Origin: Pseudomicrostroma phylloplanum
Taxonomy: Eukaryota > Basidiomycota > Exobasidiomycetes > Microstromatales
DNA length: 64,000 nt
Assembly (NCBI GenBank): GCA_039545275.1
Contig: BCHS01000004.1
Coordinates: 883,078 to 947,077 of the forward strand
Direction: 5' to 3'
Under the pieces are notes generated by a model. The model saw nothing but the letters and a program-made list of their open reading frames with translations, was not told where the DNA came from and searched no databases. This document shows, in pieces, positions 27,723-36,883 of this stretch. A program made the translations under genes and the position numbers. Each line of letters starts with the position of its first letter. The stretch's first letter is position 1.

Positions 27723-28754
27723 CTAAACATCAGTGGTGCTGTCATCGACGTTGCTGTTGCTGTCACCGGTGGTGCTCTCACCCGTGGTGCTCTCACCGGT
27801 GTTGCTGTCACCAGTGTTGCTGTCACCAGTGTTGCTGTCACCAGTGTTGCTGTCACCGGTGTTGCTGTCACCGGTGTTGCTGTCACCGGTGTTGCTGTCA
27901 CCGGTGTTGCTGTCACCGGTGTTGCTGTCACCGGTGTTGCTGTCATCGTTGGATGAGTCGTCGTTGGAAGAGTCGTCGTTGGAAGAGTCGTCGTTGGAAG
28001 AGTCATCGTTGGAAGAGTCGTCGTTGGAAGAGTCATCGTTGGACGAATCATCGTCATTCGAGGAATCATCATCGTTGGAAGAGTCATCGTCATTGGACGA
28101 GTCATCGTCGTTGGACGAGTCATCGTCGTTCGAGGAGTCGTCGTCGTTCGAGGAGTCGTCGTCGTTGTTCGAGTCATCATCATCATTCGAGTTATCATCA
28201 TCACCCGAAGAGTCATCATCGTTGGAGCCGTCGTCGTCGCCGCCGCTCGACGAATCGCCACCATCATCGCCATCGTCCGTCGAGCTACCGGGCGCAACAG
28301 TCACGGTGGCCGTTGCGGTGCTCGTCTTGGTGATGGTCTTAGTCGCAGCACAGTTAGTAAGCGTCTTTGTGGCCGAAGCCTTGGTAATAGTCTTTGTCTG
28401 GGTCTTTGTCTGAGTCTTGGTCTGTGTCTTGGTCTGTGTCTTGGTCTGGTCCTTCGTCTTCGTCTTTGTCTTGAAAACAGTCTTGGTCTTGGTCTTGGTC
28501 TTAGTCTTGGTTTTGGTGACGGGTGCGACGGCTAAGATGATGTCAAGTGGAGAGCAGAGACTGGATATCAGCAAAACGCCTTGCCTCGCCACTCCTGAAT
28601 AATGGCACCATCAGCGCCTCTACTCACCCCTGATCTGAGGACTGAAGTCGGTGACAGTCTTTGTCAAGGTGACGACAGGGCCAGGGGCAGACTGAACGAC
28701 TAGCGCCTGGGCAGCAAGGACCGCCAATGTGAGGAAAGGGAGAGTGAGCTTCAT
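27723..28754 (-). CDS. Secreted Lys-Thr-repeat/acidic-repeat protein, copy B
   Basis: Two exons, 28628-28754 and 27723-28531 (phase-1 GTGAGT donor, TTAG acceptor), giving 311 residues. The signal peptide MKLTLPFLTLAVLAAQALVV-QS is nearly identical to copy A. Next comes a Lys-Thr array (TKTKTKTKTKTKT, then repeated QTKT), a core with one Cys (TNCAATKT...ATVTVA), then Asp-rich SSNDD-type units and about ten SNTGD units to the end. The acidic repeats come from 15- and 18-bp DNA tandem repeats, so length may vary between strains. Basic beta-strand-like and acidic halves suggest a self-associating polyampholyte; this is inference. No known family is recognised. Confidence 0.65.
27796..27946. repeat. 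15-bp coding minisatellite, about 10 units
   Basis: Unit GTTGCTGTCACCGGT (with CCAGT variants in three units) repeated about ten times in direct tandem, encoding SNTGD on the minus strand of Lys-Thr-repeat gene B. Units are nearly identical, pointing to recent expansion. Confidence 0.9.
27947..28250. repeat. 15/18-bp coding repeats for Asp/Ser/Asn units
   Basis: Tandem units like TCGTTGGAAGAGTCG (15 bp) shading into 18-bp units like TCATCGTCGTTGGACGAG. They encode SSND, then SSNDD units on the minus strand. More diverged than the adjacent SNTGD array. Confidence 0.85.
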
Positions 28755-29929
28755 GTCTGATTGTCTGTTTGAGGAAGGTGGGTCTGCAGCTGTGAAAAGA
28801 ATGTGATGACCTTGAGCGGTACTGAAGACTTCAAAGGGAATGGAGTGGAGAGTTGTGTGGAGTGGTAGTGGACAGATGACTTCAAGGTGGACTCGTTCAG
28901 CAAGCGGCTCGGGGAGTATATATCTGCTGGTTCCAATTTTGCTCAGGATCGGCCAGAGCAGCACTTCCGGCGACCAGTACACAGTGGCTCTGACCCGATG
29001 CATCCTGCCCTTGCTAGGCGGCCTTCATTACGGACCCTGAGCTGAGCAACATCTAAGGTGATCGCAGATGCTCCGAAACTTCGATGCTGACTGCCTGCCT
29101 GCCTGCCTGCCACAGTGGGCGGCGCCTGCAGACCACATCTCAGAGGTACGTAGGTCTAGCGGGGAGATCTCGCCGTCTACACGGCAGATTCGCCTCGGGA
29201 ATGCTTGGCGGAAAGGCCCGGTCATACTGCATCCTGTGGGGCTCATCTCAGCAGCAACACTACGAGAGTCGAGAGTCTAAGTTGGCACCAGGCTGGCAGA
29301 GTATGGTATGGCTATCGAAGCCACTACTCGATGCCAAGAAGTAGATTACCATTCCAGCCCGTTGGACATCTCCGATCCGACGCCACGCGCTGTCGAGTGC
29401 GCCAACTCCGCCACGTTCCGCTCGGCGACACCGTGAAGGCGACTGGACAAGACCTACCTCTGAATCTGAACCTAAATCCTCCTCGGTCCGGAATCCTGCC
29501 ATGGTACGAGGCATGAGCTATACCCGCAATAGCCACCGCCGTGGCTCGTGAGTGGCGTCGCTGGCTTCCACGAAGGGCACCCGCATCCGTGATGATGTCA
29601 ATCGTGGTGAATTCTTAAATGCCTTTGCGCTGACGACCGAGAGGTATGGCGAACGCTACAAGTTATGGCCGTCCGGCCTGCGTACGCACAAGGAGTGGAT
29701 GCACCATCTCGGTCGCTGCTGCTGAATCTAGTCCTTCCTAAGTTCCAGGATCGCTACGTTGGCACGCTTCCTGATTTGATTCTTTCCACGCACATTGGAG
29801 AAGGGCATCACAAATATCGCAAAAAGCACACCTGTAGATCGATGCAAGAGGAGGCTGGAAAGAGACGATGAATTTGTGTGCTTACAGCACAAGCCCGCGC
29901 CCTTCTCTGACGAGCCCTCCACGCCTGCA
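28755..29929. other. Intergenic region, 1.2 kb
   Basis: The left 200 bases are the leader and TATA region of Lys-Thr-repeat gene B. The middle and right show no convincing gene or RNA. A short (CTGC)n-like run occurs near 29093-29110. The end adjoins the 3' end of the uL2m gene. Confidence 0.45.
28917..28923 (-). promoter_or_regulatory. TATA box of Lys-Thr-repeat gene B
   Basis: TATATAT about 165 bases upstream of the ATG at 28754, matching the position of the TATA box in the paralogue. Confidence 0.5.
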
Positions 29930-31400
29930 CTACGTTCCAGCGCGCTTTCCATTCTGTCGCGGCCTCTCCCTGACGACGAATTGGTTGCCGTTCTTGGTGC
30001 CGGGTTTGCGAGTCCGCTTGCCTTCCAAGTGACCGTAGATGGATCGAGGATGCATATTGGACTTCGACTTACCTCGACCTCCTCCGTGAGGGTGGTCGAC
30101 GCTGATAAGGGGAAAAGCGAAAGAATGCATGAATGCATGAATCAGTAAGGGTCACTCATTCTCAGAGAACGTCATTGTACGCGTGTACTCACGCATTCAT
30201 CGCCACACCCCTGACCTTGGGCTTTCTGCCCAGCCAACGACTCCTACCCGCCTTACCCAGCCTAACGTGCTCGTGATCGATGTTGCTCACTCGGCCGATC
30301 GCAGCGACGCAGTCGACTGTGACCATTCTGACCTCACCCGACTGCAGCTTGACCTGAGCATGAGTGGTAGTAGCTACACCCGCGCCCTGAGAAGACTGGC
30401 CAGTCTGATCAGCGGCCTGCAGATCTGCCTCTGCTTGCTCCGAGGTTCCACTCGTCTTGACCGCCTTCGAACGGTTGACAAAGGCGATGAGTTGTCCCGA
30501 GGCTCCGGCTGATCGCACAACCTTTGCAGGTCCTACAGGGTTGAGAGAAATGGCGTGGACGGTGGTTCCGATGGGGATGAGGTGAAGTGGCAGAACGTTT
30601 CCAGGTCGGATGGCCTTTGTCCTGAAGATACCCAGGTCAAGAGCCGAGGCTGCGCCTCCTTCTCCACTAGATCCCACCACCTCCTTCATCGTTCGGTAAC
30701 TCTCAACGGTGTCTCCAGCGCGCAGGCCATCAGGTGCAAGGATGTAGCTCAACCTCTCGGTCTCCTTGTGCTTGATGAGAGCGATATGGGCTGATCGTCC
30801 CGGATCATACTCGATCCGAATCACTTCTTGCGGACCAGCTTCCCATCTCCAAAAGTCCACCATCCTCAAACGTCTGCGATGACCTCCTCCACGGCCGCGC
30901 ACTGTCACCCTGCCATGGTGATTCCTTCCTCCTGTGCCCCTCTTGGCTACGGTGAGGGACTTCTCAGGTCTGCCACCATAAAGATGATCGTTGATGTTGT
31001 ATCTCACCCATCGCAAGGAGGGAGTGATGGGCTTGAACGTCTTGAATTGACGATCAATACGGACATAGGGAGACACCTTCGCCTGCGAGAGACCCAGCTT
31101 AGCGGCTCTGGTGTTGTTGTATTCCTTCTTCTTCTGCACAGCCCGGGCAGCCTTCTCTGCTGTACGACGCTGCTTCCGTGTGGGCGCGGCCTTGGATGGT
31201 GTGTGTTGCAAGAGTGAGGGTGGGAGAGTCGAAGAGCTGGCTAGGGTCTGAGTGTTCGTGTTGAAGCCGCCCAGGCCCCGGCGCGGGGTCGAGGTAGACA
31301 GCGTACGAGAGACCGCAGGTGGAAGAGCGCTCCTTGACGAGCCCGCCGCAGAGGACGGGCACCCCAAGAGGAGGCGCAAAGATGCTCTTTGAGCCAGCAT
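29930..31400 (-). CDS. RML2: Mitochondrial large-subunit ribosomal protein uL2m (Rml2)
   Basis: Two exons, 30193-31400 and 29930-30101, giving 459 residues. The intron (GTGAGT...TCAG) splits the GVAMN|AVDHPHGGG signature, which is rebuilt exactly across the junction. The N-terminal 45 residues (MLAQRASLRLLLGCPSS, with many Arg/Ser and ending in RTLSTST) look like a mitochondrial presequence. The body has the L2 RNA-binding fold (GRNHHGRVTVRGRGGGHRRR) and an SH3-like segment. The second exon has GKSKSNMHPRSIYG and a basic end (VVRERPRQNGKRAGT). An acidic/Gln-rich insert lies near residues 330-360. It builds the peptidyl-transferase region of the mitoribosome. Confidence 0.92.
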
Positions 31401-32272
31401 CGCAAACGATGAGGTGTGATGCGAGTGAGGGATGGTGAGGTCGACTGGAAGAAGCGGTGAGATGAAGGCTGCGCTTGCAAGCCTTGGTCAGATCTTCCGT
31501 CCACGCACTCCCGCCCGAGGCAAAATGTCACGCGGCGTGGGCCCTGCAGTCGCCCCCTCTCTACATTCAGGCGCCGTGCTCATGGCACCGTACCGCACAC
31601 AGCTCATCGTGTCTTCACAAAAGCAGCGTCGTAGGCAGAAATTGGGCGAAGGCATAAAGCGAGGACGTTCGGATGAGCCCTCAAGGCCAGACCAAAGCCA
31701 CAGAGATGGGATGCGCAGTCCTGGCCCAGGTTGAGACAAGACTGCGAAGCGGCTTACGCCCTCTTCACGAAGCGCAACACATCATCGGTACAGTCTGCAG
31801 AGGCGTAGGTGGTTCCTATCGCGGTCGTACTTGCCAGGTGGAGCTCAGAGGCGGCTAGTCATCCTATCACGATCCTTCATTGACCTGTCATGGTCTCATC
31901 AGATGCTAGAGCAAATCCACGAAAGGAGTACGGCTTCCGCCCGGCCCACGAAATCTCTGCCGCTTTTGCCGCTCTATGCTCTCATAGCCACAAACGTCGT
32001 TTTCGTATGCGTTGGTTTGGCATTGATGGTGTGACATCAACAGATGCTGGAAAAAAGAAAAGGTAAACAGGCGAGAGAATCTGTAGGCGTACAAGGTGGG
32101 CAAAGTCTGAGGCTACCAGCTCGGTGCAGCCAAAGCAGACTCGGTGTGAGGGTCTGATGAGGGTCTAACGTTTCAAAGCCACGCAGACTTAGACTGAAAG
32201 AAGAAGAAGGGGGTAGCGAGGTAGGTCAGTGATACGCTCCTCCAGTAGTCTAGCCGCCCCGGCCTCAGCGTC
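31401..32272. other. Intergenic region
   Basis: About 870 bases between the uL2m start (minus) and the eL33 end (minus). It holds the uL2m promoter. No gene, tRNA or repeat is recognised. Confidence 0.45.
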
Positions 32273-33083
32273 TCAGCGCATCCCGCCCATGGCCAGCCCT
32301 TCGTCACACTCACTGTTGCTAGGGTAGAGCATGACTCGGACACTGGCTCCGAAAGCCCTCGGCGGGATGTTGGTGCGGAACTTGGATCGCACCACACCCG
32401 AGTTGCCGTGAGGGCGAGTGACTCGGCCCCAGATAACGCGAACCTTCGATCCCTTGCGGTCAGTGGGAGCCTTGTAGATGTAGGCGATGCGCTGTTGCGG
32501 GCAGAGCATTGGAGAAGGAGATACATGTCAGCGTTTGCATTCTCACTGGTGGTAGCATAATGTCAAGACCCGGGCAGAGTCTATATCGCTGTACTGCAGC
32601 AACCTGAAGAGGCGAGACCGAGCACCGGCCCCCATGAGCGGGGCAGGTACTTCTAGCCACCAAGGCAGCGCTAGGTAGCTGGAAGCAATTCGTGAGGTGG
32701 GCCTTGCAGCCATCCTCACCCGTCCCTGCTACCTATGCTTTTTGGGCTAGTCCCGCTACTGTATAATGCTAGAGCTGGACGAGCTTGCACCTCCCTCCCT
32801 AGCTTGGCCCACTGTGATCTCCTTCAACTATCCCATCATTGCCTAGCCCTATGCTTTCTAACAGCCCGTTCCATTTCGTGTCTCATCCTGCCCCTGTCTC
32901 CCTCTCCTGTGTTGACCGAACCCTTGCTCGAGTAGGCAGGCGACCACTAACCTTTCCCAGGTAGAACTGAGCGTCCTCGGGCGAGTCCACATTGTCGATC
33001 TTGATCAGCGACGTCTTGGGGTGCGAGACGTGCTTCGACCTCTGGTGACCCAGGATGCGAGCCTTGCTGTAGAGACGGGTCAT
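32273..33083 (-). CDS. RPL33: 60S ribosomal protein eL33 (L35Ae)
   Basis: Two exons, 32952-33083 and 32273-32491, giving 116 residues. Exon 1 is [20 protein letters not shown] to FYLGK; exon 2 continues [38 protein letters not shown] and VRVMLYPSN, the family signature. A GTTAGT donor opens a 459-nt intron, long for this window. The C-terminus carries an extra tail of about 11 residues ([13 protein letters not shown]) beyond the usual end at MLYPS. It is divergent from the SFC1 carrier gene. Confidence 0.92.
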
Positions 33084-34019
33084 TATAGAAGAGGATGTGT
33101 GTGGTGAGGCGGAGGCAGGTGAGGTTGGCGTATGTGGCTACGAGGATGAGGGGCGCTCGAAGAAGCAGAAGTGCCGTCCGCCTCTGGGAATTCCACGCGG
33201 GAGGGCGGCAGGGCCAGGCTACAGGCGGTTTGTGCGGGTCTTGAATTGCGGCGCAGTTCACGTGCGCGCTCCGAGCCCCTCCGCCAAAAACTGTCCCTAC
33301 CTGCAGAATAGCAGCAGCGATTGGTGACTCGCAGCGGAGGCAAACGTAGACTGGAAGACGTGGTCTGAGGGATAGCAATGTCGAGGAGGTGCGCTATACA
33401 GCACACGATGACTTGCAAGGGATCAACCAAACAGTTGAGACGAAAGGGACTGCGTAGCGTCAATTGCCCGACCCTGCCTACGTCGCTGGCGTATGTATGA
33501 CCTCCAAAACCGAGCTGACTGAGTCGCTGCCTTGGACCCGAAAGCCTGCTGCCCTCTATCACCGAATCACCTGTTCGTGAACTAGATGAGGCCTTGACCG
33601 AGTCCACCACATCATGCTACCGTCTCTCGCGTGCAAAGGCCCAAGATGAACAGTAGCTCTCGTTCGTGTGCTAGACATCCATGCTTCCGTTCCGAGGATC
33701 CCTCCGCTTCCGGGTCAGGCTGTCATTTCACGAGCCTAGCCGGACTGGGCCGGAGAGGGCGGCCGGCCAATGCGGGGTTATGTGGACATCAACGCCTGGC
33801 AACCCCGTCCCCGCATGTCTTGGACTCCCTCGCTGCCATTTGACTCGAGGGATACACATCAAGCATTCCTTCCTCCTCTTCACTCTGATCCGTATCATAT
33901 TCCTCTGGCTGCCTCTATATCTCGCCTGTCGTGATCTCACATCCTCCTTTTCGCCGCATCAAAGTGCCTACTAGCCTCCTCCACAACTCGACCAGACCTC
34001 CCATAGCTTCAAGCCGATC
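33084..34019. promoter_or_regulatory. Divergent intergenic region, eL33 / SFC1
   Basis: 936 bases between divergent starts. Near SFC1 there is a CTATAT element at 33915-33920 and a pyrimidine-rich leader. The eL33 side is GC-rich without a TATA box. No gene is recognised inside. Confidence 0.45.
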
Positions 34020-35159
34020 ATGTCTGCTTCATCTTCCTCAAAGTCTGGCGGCAAGACTGCCCCCTCGACTCACCTGATCGCGGGTGGTATTGCCGGCTTT
34101 GCGGAAGCCTGCACCTGTCATCGTAAGTCAAGAGCGCCCCGCCTTGACCATCTCTATCGCTGCCCATGCTGATCGGCTGTCATCGTCGTCTCCTCTTGCC
34201 CTTACCAGCTCTGGACACGATCAAGGTGCGAATGCAGCTCTCCCGTCGAGGAAAGTCCACTGGAACGAAAGCACGAGGCTTCTTTGCAACTGGAGCATAC
34301 ATTGTTCGCCGCGAGACGCCTCTTGGTCTCTACAAGGGTCTGGGAGCCGTCACAGCAGGTATCGTCCCGAAGATGGCTATCCGATTCATGTCCTTTGAGC
34401 AATACAAGGGTCTCTTGGCAGACAAGACAACGGGAAAGACATCCGCAAAGGGCATCTTCCTGGCGGGTCTCGGAGCTGGTACCACAGAAGCGGTCGCAGT
34501 CGTGAATCCCATGGAGGTGGTCAAGATTCGACTGCAGGCGCAGCAACATTCCCTTGCCGACCCGCTGGAGGTGCCAAGATACCGCAATGCTGCACACTGT
34601 CTTTACACTATCATTCGAGAGGAGGGCTTCCTGACTCTTTACCGAGGTGTAGCCCTGACAGCGGCCAGGCAAGCTACAAACCAGGGTCAGTAAGCCGCGA
34701 ATGTGCCATGAGCTTTCTGGTGTGCATTGTCTGACTTGCCCTTCCCTCGCTTCTCGTCTATGTGCAGCTGCCAACTTCACTGCCTACCAAGAGCTCAAGG
34801 CTCTGGCAACAAAGTACCACGGAACAGCAGAGCTGCCCTCTCACGAGACTGCTGTGATCGGTCTGATCTCCGGAGCTCTGGGGCCATTCTCAAACGCTCC
34901 CATTGACACCATCAAGACTCGTATTCAGCGTGCATCGCGCGTGGAAGGCGAGACTGCCCTCTCTAGAGTGGTCAAGGTCGCCAGGGACATGTTTGCCCAG
35001 GAAGGCGCAAGCGCATTCTGGAAGGGTATCACACCGAGAGTAGCTCGTGTGGCCCCTGGTCAGGCCGTAGTGTTCACCATCTACGAGAATGTGAAGGGAA
35101 AGATCGAGGCCGCCAAGGCTGGAGAGTTCTCTCTGCTTGACACAAGGAGCGACGAGTAA
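34020..35159 (+). CDS. SFC1: Mitochondrial succinate/fumarate carrier
   Basis: Three exons, 34020-34122, 34209-34685 and 34768-35159, giving 323 residues. It exchanges cytosolic succinate for mitochondrial fumarate and so links the glyoxylate cycle to the TCA cycle. The three carrier repeats carry PLDTIKVRMQ, PMEVVKIRLQAQ and PIDTIKTRIQ. The segment LISGALGPFSNAPIDTIKTR is typical of the Sfc1 subgroup, as is ARQATNQAANFTAY rebuilt across intron 2. Intron 1 splits the proline codon of the first signature. Family and subgroup are secure. Confidence 0.9.
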
Positions 35160-35376
35160 AGCGGTCGAAGGAATTGAAATAGTGCCTTTGTGAGGAGTGA
35201 TACAGGGCAGTCCCTTCTGGACGAGTTGCGAGGGCTCTATCGCTGCATGGTCGTCGGCCCCATAATGTCACTTCATAGCTCGGGAACAGTCATCGGCCGT
35301 ACCGAAAGATCAGATTAGATTCATTAATTATATCGCGTCGCCTCAGCCACCCCCACTTGGTGTCCTTTCCGTCACC

Positions 35377-36787
35377 ATGCCCCGCAAAAGTCGCCCATCG
35401 TCCTCCCCACAGCTCCTTTCGGCCATTGCTGGCCTCCTGCCACCGGCATATGCGAGCAGGCTAGACCGTGTGGAGCACCTGACGACTTTATGGGCAGGAT
35501 ATGGAAATATCTATCGTCTGCACTTTGTGCCAGGCGAAAAGACGGGAGAGGTGCCCGCGAGTGCAGCCTTGAAATGGATCGAGCCGCCTTCGAGCGCCGG
35601 AGAGGACGGGGGAAACGAGGAAGAGCAGGAAGGGACGATGAGAAAGATTCTCTCTTACAGAGTCGAAGCCAACTTCTACTCCAATCTCTCATCGAAGTTC
35701 TCGAGCCAGCATCATGCGACCCCAACCTTCTTGGCAAGACCTACACCTTTCACCCTGCTCCTGTCTGATCTCGCAACGGAGTACGAGCTGATGCCGACTG
35801 GAAGGCAAGACCTCACGCTAGAGCAAGCCCTAGCCGGACTGGATGCTATTGCCCGACTGCATGCCTGCTTCTGGGGCTATACTGTTCAGGATGGAAGGGA
35901 ATGTCATGAGCCTCTCGAGGAGATGAGGCGGCTGAAGAGTGGGCGGCCAGGATGGCAAGGGGAGGGCGTGTGGAAATGGGGAACGTACAAGTGAGCATCG
36001 TCTGGCGCCATCCCCGTCCGAAACCGCCCCTTTGGGCTGCTTCGACAGATTGTGCTGATGCTCCTCCTCCCCAACCTACTGCAGCTACCTACAGACTCGC
36101 CGACCTGGCCTGCACCAGATCGATGACTATTCCCCGTTCAGCATCTTCAAGAAGGACCCAGATCTGGCCTGGGCTATCGAAGATGCCATTCAAAGGCCCA
36201 AGGGAGGAGTCGGACTTACTCTCGTCCATGGCGATGCGAAGGCTGAGAACATGGCCTTCCATCAGATCGCCGTGGGCGAGGACGGCAGTGCAGGCGGCTA
36301 ATCGAGCAGGGACAAGAAGCAGGCGGCTTTCCCGACCTCGTGGACCTCTCTGTGCCAGACGTATCGAGTCGCTCTCTACGACTTCCAGTACATCGGCGTC
36401 GGTGTGCCCTCGCAAGACCTGATCAAGTACCTCTGCTGCGTCGTCCCCACTCGTCATCTCTCCTCTCAGGCCGACGAAAAAGCCTGGCTATCCTTCTACC
36501 ACTCTCGGCTCGCTGAGCACCTGGCAAGCTATGCTCGTGAGCAAGGGCGCCCGCCTCCGAGTGCTGCGCTGGAGCTGGAATACCCAATGAAGCGGTTGTT
36601 GGAAGATTTTGATCTCTCATTGCTGTCGTGGGTGAGGTTCACTGAAGGATGGGGTGGTGGTGCGTGGGGAAATGTTCGATGGCTGCACAGGAGGGCTAGG
36701 TCCCTGTTAGAGGAGCAGGAAGGCCAGCAGTGGCTGACAGGTATCAGAAGCCGGTGGGCCGAGAAGCAGAAGAGTGGAAATCAGTGA
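35377..36787 (+). CDS. CHK/APH-type kinase-like protein (small-molecule kinase)
   Basis: Proposed exons 35377-35990, 36085-36271 and 36323-36787, giving 421 residues. The first has WAGYGNIYRLHF (nucleotide loop), ALKWIE (Lys) and LLLSDLATEYELMP. The second has LVHGDAKAENMAF, the Brenner HGD...N motif. The third has YDFQYIGVGVPSQDLIKYL, the metal-binding DFQ motif. This is the CHK/ecdysteroid-kinase-like group related to choline and aminoglycoside kinases. Between exons 2 and 3 an in-frame TAA (36299-36301) interrupts the frame. A 51-nt, phase-0 intron 36272-36322 (donor GTGGGC, branch-like CTAAT, acceptor AAGCAG) would remove it. Otherwise the gene is a pseudogene or truncated. Substrate unknown. 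Confidence 0.65.
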
Positions 36788-36883
36788 GGTAGAGCTCGAT
36801 GATGGGAGCAAACAAGGCAAGAGGAAGACCACGCTCGCACGGTACTATCAGAGGTGTGACTTCATCATATACGAAGCCTTCAT

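Noticed and set aside
27796..28250. CRISPR-like array
   Set aside because: Units are contiguous 15/18-bp coding repeats without spacers, and the genome is fungal.
27488..28297. Minus-strand Thr/Met/Arg-rich frame over the repeat array
   Set aside because: Frame-shifted reading of the SNTGD/SSNDD repeats, with no signal peptide; the other frame has the spliced secreted-protein structure.
27733..28413. Plus-strand LLSPVVLS-repeat frame
   Set aside because: Antisense reading of the same tandem repeats.
31432..31734. 100-codon plus-strand frame upstream of the uL2m gene
   Set aside because: No similarity and no typical composition; it overlaps the expected uL2m promoter.
32492..32950. C/D-box snoRNA in the eL33 intron
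   Set aside because: An ATGATGG-like C box and a CTGA were seen but lie too far apart and without supporting C'/D' boxes or terminal stem.
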